From: CAZWMK01 sp964635065
GTDB lineage: Bacteria > Pseudomonadota > Alphaproteobacteria > Sphingomonadales > Sphingomonadaceae
DNA length: 13,110 bases
Assembly (NCBI GenBank): GCA_964635065.1
Contig: CAZWMK010000067.1
Location: 1-13,110 of the forward strand
Reading direction: 5' to 3'
In this document: one piece after another, positions 6,728-12,456 of the stretch
Position numbering within the stretch: position 1 is the stretch's first letter
How the letters are laid out: every line of letters begins with the position of its first letter
The notes under the pieces: model-generated
The model's database searches: none
What the model was told of the DNA's origin: nothing
The model's input: only the letters and a program-made list of their open reading frames with translations
Translations under genes and position numbers: made by a program

Positions 6728-8176
6728 ATGGCAAGACAGATGATGGATATTCAGCCGCTTGGACAAGGCCGGCCGGTGATCAGTGCCGCCGCCATGCGCG
6801 CGCTCGAAGCGACGGCCTTTGCGGGCGGCGTCGATCCTTTTGCCCTGATGACAACAGCGGGCGAACAGGCGGCGCGGGCGATTCGCATCTATTGCGGCCC
6901 CGAACCGGCGCTGGTGCTGTGCGGCCCCGGCAACAATGGTGGCGACGGCTATATCATCGCACAGGCGCTGGCAGATGCCGGCTGGCCTGTGCGCGTGGCC
7001 GCGCTGGCGCCACCGGCGACCGGACAGGCGCAAAAGGCCCGCGCGCGCTGGAGCGGTGCGGTCGAGACGCTTGATCAGGCGATGCCCGCACCTGTGCTTG
7101 TCGATGCGCTGTTCGGCATCGGCCTCGCGCGTCCTCTGGCCGCACCCCTGGCCAGTCGTCTGGCGGATCTCATGGTGCAGGCGCGTCATCGCATTGCCAT
7201 CGATGTTCCCAGCGGGGTTGGCACCGATGATGGGGCGCTTTTGGGCGCACAAGTCGCGTTTGACATGACGGTGACGTTTGCTGCGCTGAAACCGGCGCAT
7301 CTGTTGCAGCCTGCCGCAGGATTATGCGGACGGCTGGTCGTGGCGGATATCGGCATCGGCCAGCCCGAAAGCGATGTGATTGCCAATGGCCCGCCTGCAT
7401 TGCCTGTGCTGGCACGCGATACGCACAAATACCGCCGTGGCCATGTCATGGTCTTTGGCGGCAGGGCGGCGGGTGCGGCGCTGTTGTGTGCGCAGTCGGC
7501 CCAGCGGGGCGGGGCGGGCTATGTCTCGCTTCTGACGATGCGACGGCATCTGGGTTTTTACATGGGACAGCCGTCGTCGGTTGTCCTCGATGGCTTTGCG
7601 GAAGCCGGCGAGGCCGCAGAACGGGCCGGGCGCGCCAATGTCGGGGCTGTCGCCATCGGGCCGGGGCTTGGCACAGACAGGGCCGCGCGCGCGCTCGCCG
7701 AGGCTGTGCTGGCAACCGCCAAACCTGTCGTGGTGGATGCCGACATGTTCAGCCTTTTTGCGAATGAACCGGACCGTTTGTTCCGGTGTTTGCCGCATCA
7801 GGCGGTTCTCAGTCCCCACGAGGGCGAGTTTGCCCGGCTGTTTGGCACATTGCCGGGCACAACCCGTCTGGAACGGGCGCGTGCTGCGGCTGTGCGGGCA
7901 GGAGCGGTCGTGATTCTGAAAGGGGCTGATACGGTGATCGCCGCCCCCGACGGGCGCGCCGCGATCAATCATGGCGCGCCACCATGGCTGGCCACGGCCG
8001 GCAGCGGCGATGTGTTGAGCGGACTTGTCGCAGCGCTTCTGGCACGGGGCATGGACAGTTTTTCCGCCGCCTGTGCCGCCGTGTGGTTGCATGGTGCCGC
8101 AGCACAACGGTGCGGACCGGCGATGATCGCCGAAGATCTGGTGGTGGCGCTTGGCACCCTGATGGATGAACAATGA
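6728..8176 (+). CDS. nnr: Bifunctional NAD(P)H-hydrate epimerase / ADP-dependent NAD(P)H-hydrate dehydratase
   Basis: This cytoplasmic metabolite-repair enzyme restores damaged NAD(P)H. The N-terminal YjeF domain epimerises R-NAD(P)HX, and the C-terminal ribokinase-like domain dehydrates S-NAD(P)HX using ADP. In the 482-residue product, NNGGDG at 69-74 and DVPSGVGTDDG at 159-169 mark the epimerase. GPGLGTD (311-317), SPHEGEFARLFG (362-373) and AGSGDVLSG (424-432, catalytic Asp428) mark the dehydratase. Length matches the usual fused form. The ATG at 6728 is chosen from three close candidates (6728, 6740, 6743), since none has a strong ribosome site. The frame also opens at 6689, but that would overlap the divergent lipoprotein gene. 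The stop overlaps the next gene's start in ATGA. Confidence 0.95.
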   Translation: MARQMMDIQPLGQGRPVISAAAMRALEATAFAGGVDPFALMTTAGEQAARAIRIYCGPEPALVLCGPGNNGGDGYIIAQALADAGWPVRVAALAPPATGQAQKARARWSGAVETLDQAMPAPVLVDALFGIGLARPLAAPLASRLADLMVQARHRIAIDVPSGVGTDDGALLGAQVAFDMTVTFAALKPAHLLQPAAGLCGRLVVADIGIGQPESDVIANGPPALPVLARDTHKYRRGHVMVFGGRAAGAALLCAQSAQRGGAGYVSLLTMRRHLGFYMGQPSSVVLDGFAEAGEAAERAGRANVGAVAIGPGLGTDRAARALAEAVLATAKPVVVDADMFSLFANEPDRLFRCLPHQAVLSPHEGEFARLFGTLPGTTRLERARAAAVRAGAVVILKGADTVIAAPDGRAAINHGAPPWLATAGSGDVLSGLVAALLARGMDSFSAACAAVWLHGAAAQRCGPAMIAEDLVVALGTLMDEQ

Positions 8177-9384
8177 CCCTGCGTGAACAGATTGTACGCC
8201 TTGCCGGGCGCGGCGACGGCGTGACCGAAACCGGGCGCTATGTGCCGCGTGCCGCGCCCGGCGACGGCGTCTTGATTGATGGCGATCATGTGATTCTTGA
8301 GCCGGGACCACATCATGTCGCTCCGGCTTGTCGTCATTACGGCCAGTGCGGCGGTTGCCAGATGCAGCATGTCGATACCGAAACCTATGCCAGCTGGGCG
8401 GTCGCACGCATTGCCTACACGCTTGGTCAGCATGGCCTGACCGTGCCGGAGATGGAGCCGGTTCATCTGTCGCCACCCCATGCCCGGCGCCGGATCGCGC
8501 TCAGGGCGCGGCGGCAGGGACGCAGACTTTCGATCGGCTATAACAGCGAAAACAGCCACACCATTGTCGATCTTGAAGAATGTCCGGTCATGTGTGCCGA
8601 TCTGTTCGCGCTGATCGCACCGCTCCGCGAACTTTTGCTTACGGTCCTTGCCGACCGGCAGACCGTCGGACTGTCCCTGACCATGGCAGGCAATGGCGTC
8701 GATCTCATGATCTCGAACATGGCCGCAGATACGCTGTCCGTGATCGAGGCGCTGACCGGTTTTGCCAATGCATATGACCTTGCCCGGCTTTCGGTCGAAG
8801 ACAGCCACGGCGTGAGCACCGTTGCAGAGCGAAGAGCGCCTGAAATCATGCTGGGCGGTGTCGCTGTCGGCCTGCCACCATCTCCTTTTCTGCAGGCAAC
8901 CGCCGATGGCGAAGCCGCACTGGTGCAGGCGGTGCAGACGATGTGCATCGGTGCGCGGACCATCGCAGACCTGTTCTGCGGCCTTGGTACTTTTGCGCTG
9001 CCGCTGTCGGCACAGGCGCGGATTCTGGCGGTCGATGCAGCGGGACCGGCGGTCGCCGCGCTGCTGGCGGCAGGCAAGCGGTCAGGACGGCAGTTGCTGA
9101 CGCGCCACCGCGATCTGTTCCGCAATCCCCTGCGTCCTGACGAACTGAAAGCTTTTGACGCCGTCGTCATTGATCCGCCACGCGCGGGTGCCAAGGAACA
9201 ATGCCAGCAACTCGCACAGTCGGCTGTGCCGCTGATTGCCGCCGTATCCTGCAACCCTGCGACTTTCGGGCGTGACGCCCGTATATTGGCGGATGGCGGC
9301 TATCGGCTGGAACGGCTGTGGCCGGTTGCGCAATTTCGCTGGTCGAACCACATTGAACTGGCCGCACTGTTCCGGCGCGACTGA
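8173..9384 (+). CDS. RlmD/RumA-like 23S rRNA (uracil-5-)-methyltransferase
   Basis: This is a 403-residue SAM-dependent RNA m5U methyltransferase. A short N-terminal segment (shorter than a full TRAM domain) is followed by the Fe-S site C53-x5-C59-x2-C62, with Cys137 or Cys141 (ECPVMC) as fourth ligand, as in RlmD of E. coli. The Rossmann SAM-binding motif DLFCGLGTF is at 267-275 and IDPPRAGA at 333-340. The catalytic cysteine is Cys360 in SCNPATFGRD, and Glu395 in SNHIELAALF is the likely base. Alphaproteobacteria often carry one such enzyme, so the target could be U1939 (RlmD), U747 (RlmC), or both; the sequence alone does not decide. Its ATG overlaps the nnr stop by 4 nt, so the two are translationally coupled. 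A GC-rich hairpin follows the stop. Confidence 0.92.
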   Translation: MTLREQIVRLAGRGDGVTETGRYVPRAAPGDGVLIDGDHVILEPGPHHVAPACRHYGQCGGCQMQHVDTETYASWAVARIAYTLGQHGLTVPEMEPVHLSPPHARRRIALRARRQGRRLSIGYNSENSHTIVDLEECPVMCADLFALIAPLRELLLTVLADRQTVGLSLTMAGNGVDLMISNMAADTLSVIEALTGFANAYDLARLSVEDSHGVSTVAERRAPEIMLGGVAVGLPPSPFLQATADGEAALVQAVQTMCIGARTIADLFCGLGTFALPLSAQARILAVDAAGPAVAALLAAGKRSGRQLLTRHRDLFRNPLRPDELKAFDAVVIDPPRAGAKEQCQQLAQSAVPLIAAVSCNPATFGRDARILADGGYRLERLWPVAQFRWSNHIELAALFRRD

Positions 9385-9396
9385 GGACAAAAACAA

Positions 9397-9426
9397 CGCC
9401 CGCCGCCGGATGACCGGCAGCGGGCG
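9397..9426. terminator. GC-rich hairpin terminator between convergent genes
   Basis: Two 13-nt arms (9397-9409 and 9414-9426) pair with one mismatch around the loop ATGA. On the minus strand the stem is followed by a T-rich tract (9386-9396, TTGTTTTTGTC), so it looks like an intrinsic terminator for the DHS-like gene. On the plus strand it may also stop the methyltransferase transcript, with a weaker tail CCTGTTT. Confidence 0.75.
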
Positions 9427-9451
9427 CCTGTTTCAAGCCTGATGTCGGCGC

Positions 9452-10507
9452 TTAGTCGAACATCTTGCCATAGGCGCGCTTGGCGCGGGTTTTCCAGTGG
9501 CCGCGATGATAGGCGTCCGATGCCAGCAGCGGCATGACCGAACCGGCTTCGGCGAACACCATCTGTTCAAGCGCGGTATCCACCTTGCCCCAGCTGGCGG
9601 CCTCCTTCAGGGTCGAGGACGAGCAGGCGCCGTCGCGGACGTCGGCGACCGTGATCTGCACGGCATATTTGTGCATCTCGACATCGTCGTGGCCAAGGAT
9701 TTCGGCGCAGACGACGGTGTCCTGGATGAAGTTCTTCGGCACGCCGCCGCCGATCATCAGAAGGCCGGTGGTGCCAGCCTTGATCTTGATGTCGGTCAGT
9801 TCGCGGAAGTCGGCGATCGCATCGAGCACCATGTAGGGCTTGCCCGCCTTGGCACGTTCGACCTGATGCTTGACGAGGCCGAAACCGGCCGAGCTGTCGA
9901 CGAAGGCAGGGCAGAAGATCGGCACGTCATGTTCGAACGCCAGCTTGACAAGGCTGTTGTCCTTCTTGCCGTGCTTGGTCAGGTAACGACCCATTTCACG
10001 GATGAAGGCGCGCGACGAATAGGCCCTGGGTTCGAGCGATTCAGCGATTTCGAAGATCGTGTGGTCGCAGTCCTGAAGCTGCTCTTCGTCGATGTAGGTG
10101 TCGTAGATGCGGTCGATGTAAAGCGAGCGCAGCGTGTTGTCGTCCGGCACTTCGAGCGCCTGATAATGCTTGTGGCCAAGGCCTTCGAAGAAGTCCATGT
10201 CGACGATCGACGCGCCCGTGGCGACAACGCTGTCGATCATGTTCGAACGCAGCAGTTCGGCGTAAAGGTCCATGCAACCGCCTGCCGAGGTCGAACCGGC
10301 GATGACGAGAAAGATCGAACAATCCTTGTCGGCCAGCATCTGGTTGTAGATGCCGGTAGCGCGGGCGAGGTCACGCGACGTGAAGCTCATGTTCTCCATC
10401 GAATCGATGATCGGGCGCGCATCGAAGCTCGTGATGTCGATGTGCTTGACTTCTTTCGAAAGAAGCTGCGCCTTGCGGTCGTCGTTGATGCGGTTTTCGT
10501 CCGTCAT
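9452..10507 (-). CDS. Deoxyhypusine synthase-fold protein, probable homospermidine synthase
   Basis: This 351-residue protein belongs to the deoxyhypusine synthase family (PF01916), which transfers an aminobutyl group in an NAD-dependent reaction. In eukaryotes and archaea the acceptor is eIF5A/aIF5A; bacteria lack that substrate. Bacterial and plant relatives act on polyamines, so synthesis of sym-homospermidine from putrescine is the likely role. The catalytic lysine motif is conserved as SWGK, with Lys308 and Glu302 matching human Lys329 and Glu323. Also conserved are the core segment VPIFCPAFVDSSAG (195-208) and GGGVPK (253-258). Positions aligned with human His288 and Asn292 are Asn259 and Asp263, so substrate choice may differ from true DHS. 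A GGAG lies 9 nt before the ATG. The ornithine decarboxylase gene ends 141 nt upstream on the same strand and would supply putrescine. Family firm, reaction inferred. Confidence 0.88.
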   Translation of the reverse strand: MTDENRINDDRKAQLLSKEVKHIDITSFDARPIIDSMENMSFTSRDLARATGIYNQMLADKDCSIFLVIAGSTSAGGCMDLYAELLRSNMIDSVVATGASIVDMDFFEGLGHKHYQALEVPDDNTLRSLYIDRIYDTYIDEEQLQDCDHTIFEIAESLEPRAYSSRAFIREMGRYLTKHGKKDNSLVKLAFEHDVPIFCPAFVDSSAGFGLVKHQVERAKAGKPYMVLDAIADFRELTDIKIKAGTTGLLMIGGGVPKNFIQDTVVCAEILGHDDVEMHKYAVQITVADVRDGACSSSTLKEAASWGKVDTALEQMVFAEAGSVMPLLASDAYHRGHWKTRAKRAYGKMFD

Positions 10508-10588
10508 CTCAATCGTCTCCAGTCATTGTTACCTGCTGGCTCGGCATGTCGCGGCAGGCCGCATGGGCCATTGGACACGCCGCCCGCG

Positions 10589-10603
10589 GCTGGAAAATCC
10601 AGC
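10589..10603 (-). repeat. Small hairpin in the leader of the DHS-like gene
   Basis: GCTGGA and TCCAGC arms (6 bp) surround a 3-nt loop, 82 nt upstream of the DHS-like ATG. It lies close to the larger hairpin at 10617-10641. Its function is unknown; it may be leader structure or chance. Confidence 0.3.
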
Positions 10604-10616
10604 GCCGGACGGGTAG

Positions 10617-10641
10617 CCCGCTCTCCGTGACGGAGAGCGGG
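10617..10641. terminator. Perfect 11-bp hairpin just after the ornithine decarboxylase stop
   Basis: CCCGCTCTCCG (10617-10627) and CGGAGAGCGGG (10631-10641) pair perfectly around TGA, and the stem begins 8 nt past the decarboxylase stop on the minus strand. No T-run follows on that strand. It may therefore be a partial terminator, a factor-dependent pause or an mRNA-stabilising structure that sets the ratio of the two polyamine genes. Confidence 0.5.
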
Positions 10642-10648
10642 AAGAAAA

Positions 10649-11839
10649 TCAATTCTTGGCGGAAAGTGTAGCCAGCGCAGGTTGCAGATCGATGTCGGCA
10701 TAGGCGCATGACATCGGTTCGTCGGCAACGGTTACGGTCTCAACTGCGACAAAGCCGTTGAAGCTGGTGCGCATGGCCGAACCATAGGCACCCAGCATGC
10801 CGATTTCGATGTAATCGCCTGGCTGGATATCGGCGGGCAGGGCGAAGGGACCGGCCATATAATCCATGTCGTCGCAGGTCGGGCCGTAGAAGCTGAAGTT
10901 CAGGCCACGGGTTTCGCTGGCGTCCTCCCGCACGAGGCGGACCGGATAGCGCCATGCGACATGCGCGGCATCGAACAACGAGCCATAGGCGCCGTCATTG
11001 ATGTAAAGCACATCGCCCTTGCGCTTTTCGACGCGGACGAGAACGCTTGCGTATTCCGCCGACAGCGCACGACCGGGTTCGCACCACAGTTCGGCTGAAT
11101 AGCTGATCGGCAGCGATTCAAATGCCGCATGGATGGCGCGGAAATAGGCTTCCATCGGGGCCGGATCCATGCCGGGATAGATGGACGGGAAACCGCCGCC
11201 GACATCGATGATGTCCACAGTCACACCAGCCCTGACGATGGCTGTGCGGGCCATTTCCATGGCATCGGCATAAGCCTGCGGGCTCATTGCCTGGCTGCCG
11301 ACATGGAAGCAGATGCCAAGGGCATCGGCGACCTGACGCGTGGCGAGCAGCAGCGCGGGCGCGTCCTCGATGCTGGCGCCGAATTTCGAGGCAAGGCTGA
11401 GCTTGCTGTGTTCGGACGAAACGCGCAGGCGGACGCACAGGCTGAGATCGGTCGCGCCTTGTGTGGCGGCGACGATCTTGTCCAGTTCGCACTGGGTATC
11501 AAGCGAGAAGGTGCGGACGCCATGCTCGAAATAGGCTTCGGCAATGGCTTCTGGCGCCTTGGTCGGATGCATGAAGCACAAGGTTGCATCCGGCAGCAGG
11601 CCGCGCACCAGCCGGACCTCGTTGATCGAGGCGACATCGTAATGCGTGATTCCACCTTCCCAGAGCGTCTTGATCAGCTCGGGCGATGGATTGGCCTTGA
11701 CTGCATACATCGAAATGCCCGGAAACTTCTCGGTAAAGAAGCGGGCAGCACGACGTGCAGCGTGCGGACGAACGAGAGTGATGGGAGCCGAAGGACGGAG
11801 AGTCCGGGCTACCCCCAACGCGCTATGGTGCTCGTACAA
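10649..11839 (-). CDS. Ornithine decarboxylase (alanine-racemase-fold, PLP)
   Basis: It decarboxylates L-ornithine to putrescine in the cytoplasm; some relatives also use lysine. From the start chosen (396 aa), the PLP lysine is Lys48 in MYAVKANPSP. FHVGSQ (178-183), GGGFPSIYPG (214-223) and CEPGRALS (253-260) form the cofactor site. GPTCDDMD (319-326) carries the catalytic Cys322 contributed across the dimer interface. This is the short bacterial ODC/DAP-decarboxylase-like class, at normal length. The start is TTG at 11839, because GGAGGT (11848-11853) lies exactly 8 nt before it; an alternative TTG at 11872 would place the ribosome site inside the gene. The gene follows a structured leader of about 300 nt and precedes the DHS-like gene. 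Lysine or dual specificity cannot be excluded. Confidence 0.94.
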   Translation of the reverse strand: MYEHHSALGVARTLRPSAPITLVRPHAARRAARFFTEKFPGISMYAVKANPSPELIKTLWEGGITHYDVASINEVRLVRGLLPDATLCFMHPTKAPEAIAEAYFEHGVRTFSLDTQCELDKIVAATQGATDLSLCVRLRVSSEHSKLSLASKFGASIEDAPALLLATRQVADALGICFHVGSQAMSPQAYADAMEMARTAIVRAGVTVDIIDVGGGFPSIYPGMDPAPMEAYFRAIHAAFESLPISYSAELWCEPGRALSAEYASVLVRVEKRKGDVLYINDGAYGSLFDAAHVAWRYPVRLVREDASETRGLNFSFYGPTCDDMDYMAGPFALPADIQPGDYIEIGMLGAYGSAMRTSFNGFVAVETVTVADEPMSCAYADIDLQPALATLSAKN

Positions 11840-11847
11840 TTCAAGGG

Positions 11848-11853
11848 ACCTCC
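11848..11853 (-). promoter_or_regulatory. Shine-Dalgarno of ornithine decarboxylase
   Basis: On the minus strand GGAGGT is followed by 8 nt and then the TTG at 11839. It is the strongest ribosome site in the right half of the window and fixes the start. The adjacent CCCCCTG (11853-11859) can pair with CAGGGGG at 11931-11937, which would occlude it. Confidence 0.75.
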
Positions 11854-11897
11854 AGGGGGCGGTTGACACCAACGCTGCCTTGCGGTGGAAGTCCCAT

Positions 11898-11932
11898 GGG
11901 GCAGCGACGGGTTACATAGGGACGCTGGCCCC
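11898..11932 (-). repeat. GC hairpin in the decarboxylase leader
   Basis: On the minus strand GGGG-C-CAGCG pairs with CGCTG-CCCC, giving 9 bp with one bulged C and a 16-nt loop. Two of its G residues overlap the element that can pair next to the Shine-Dalgarno, so the two pairings compete. Confidence 0.5.
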
Positions 11933-11946
11933 CCCTGTAAAGTGCA

Positions 11947-11965
11947 TTTTTTCGAGTCGAAAAAA
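11947..11965. repeat. 19-bp perfect dyad with A/T arms
   Basis: T6-CGA then G then TCG-A6 is a perfect inverted repeat around one base, inside the leader, about 110 nt before the decarboxylase start. It could be a repressor operator in DNA or a hairpin that competes with the 11940-11949/12001-12010 helix in RNA. Confidence 0.5.
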
Positions 11966-11993
11966 AGCGAAATCCCCTTGCGAAGCCATGGGG

Positions 11994-12047
11994 TTAGCTG
12001 AAACGCACTTGGTGCAGCCGCAACATGTGGAAATTGGCTGGATTCAT
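11994..12047 (-). other. Possible 17-codon upstream reading frame in the decarboxylase leader
   Basis: It encodes MNPANFHMLRLHQVRFS and has AGG 6 nt before its ATG. Its last codons (13-16) coincide with one arm of the long leader helix, so a ribosome stalled there would open that helix. A second frame of 25 codons starts 4 nt after its stop (11989 to 11912). Both may be chance. Confidence 0.25.
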
Positions 12048-12135
12048 GTCCGGCCTGCAAGGGTTTCAGACAGGCAGGAAAGGGATGGCGCGATGCTGAA
12101 TTTATTATTTATTGCACCGCTTCCCTTTGACGGGA

Positions 12136-12384
12136 TCAGGCTGCGGCGACCCGTCGCGCCGGGGTGACCGTAGCGTCGCTATCGACCAGTGCGTCAGCCA
12201 GAAGGGATTCCATGTCGGCAATCGCGACTTCGCAGTCGCGCGCCAAACACGTGAGGTCCATTGCATAGGCGCCGGCATCAAAGCCGGGGCGGGCTGCAGA
12301 CGCACTGTCGAGAAGGGCGCTGAGCAGTTCGATGGTCGTATCAAGCGTGTGATCGGCCAGTGCCAATCCGAACTGATGGTCCAT
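12136..12384 (-). CDS. Hypothetical protein, small, predicted helical
   Basis: This 82-residue protein is of a family I do not recognise. AAGGA lies 7 nt before the ATG at 12384, which decides against the ATG at 12429. The sequence is rich in Ala, Leu and Asp with no signal peptide, membrane segment or known motif. Heptad-like hydrophobic spacing in LALADHTLDTTIELLSALLD (7-26) and in CLARDCEVAIADMESLLADA (45-64) suggests two amphipathic helices, and the C-terminus (about residues 65-82) looks disordered. It contains two cysteines (Cys45 and Cys50). It lies 72 nt downstream of glpD on the same strand and could be co-transcribed; the decarboxylase leader follows it. Confidence 0.65.
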   Translation of the reverse strand: MDHQFGLALADHTLDTTIELLSALLDSASAARPGFDAGAYAMDLTCLARDCEVAIADMESLLADALVDSDATVTPARRVAAA

Positions 12385-12456
12385 GCGCTGTTCCTTCGGT
12401 GCTGTCTTCGGCACATAGGAACACGGCAATGGCTAAGCCTTCATTAAAAGCCATCG

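Larger units (their letters stand above)
11840..12060 (-). promoter_or_regulatory. Structured 5' leader of the ornithine decarboxylase gene (candidate polyamine/ornithine-responsive element)
   Basis: The 296 nt between the unknown gene's stop (12136) and the TTG hold no conserved gene but much structure on the sense (minus) strand. AAGTGCGTTT (12010-12001) pairs with AAATGCACTT (11949-11940) as a 10-bp helix with one G-U; on the plus strand that pair would be a mismatch. Nested within it are CCCC/GGGG arms around a 12-nt loop. A 19-bp A/T-armed dyad (11947-11965) competes with the long helix, and a GC hairpin lies at 11898-11932. A CAGGGGG element can pair beside the Shine-Dalgarno. An alphaproteobacterial leader family called speF is known upstream of ornithine decarboxylase genes. 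I suspect membership but cannot verify it. The AT-rich stretch 12101-12112 could be promoter-related, but no convincing -35/-10 pair was found. Confidence 0.45.

Noticed and set aside
7322..8476. Minus-strand open frame opposite nnr and the methyltransferase
   Set aside because: It spans two real genes on the other strand and is rich in Arg and His with no domain signature, so it is a shadow frame.
9497..10630. Plus-strand open frame (377 codons) opposite the DHS-like gene
   Set aside because: It is rich in Val, Asp, His and Arg as expected for an antisense reading of this gene, it has no recognisable domain, and the DHS-family match on the other strand is strong.
11129..11866. Plus-strand open frame opposite ornithine decarboxylase
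   Set aside because: The decarboxylase has all catalytic motifs, and this frame has none and no ribosome site.
11809..12060. 83-codon minus-strand frame from 12060 across the leader and into the decarboxylase
   Set aside because: It runs through the Shine-Dalgarno and into the decarboxylase in another frame, with low-complexity, Pro/Cys/Ser-rich sequence. It is probably chance; the two shorter frames in the leader are the better candidates.
12101..12131. AT-rich block (TAATAA at 12102-12107 on the minus strand) as a -10 box for the decarboxylase
   Set aside because: No TTGACA-like hexamer lies 16-18 nt upstream (only TCAAAG or GTCAAA), so a promoter could not be supported.
12429..12454. Imperfect inverted repeat (ATGGCT / AGCCAT) between glpD and the small unknown gene
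   Set aside because: It has only 6 bp with a 14-nt loop and no T-run, too weak to call a terminator.
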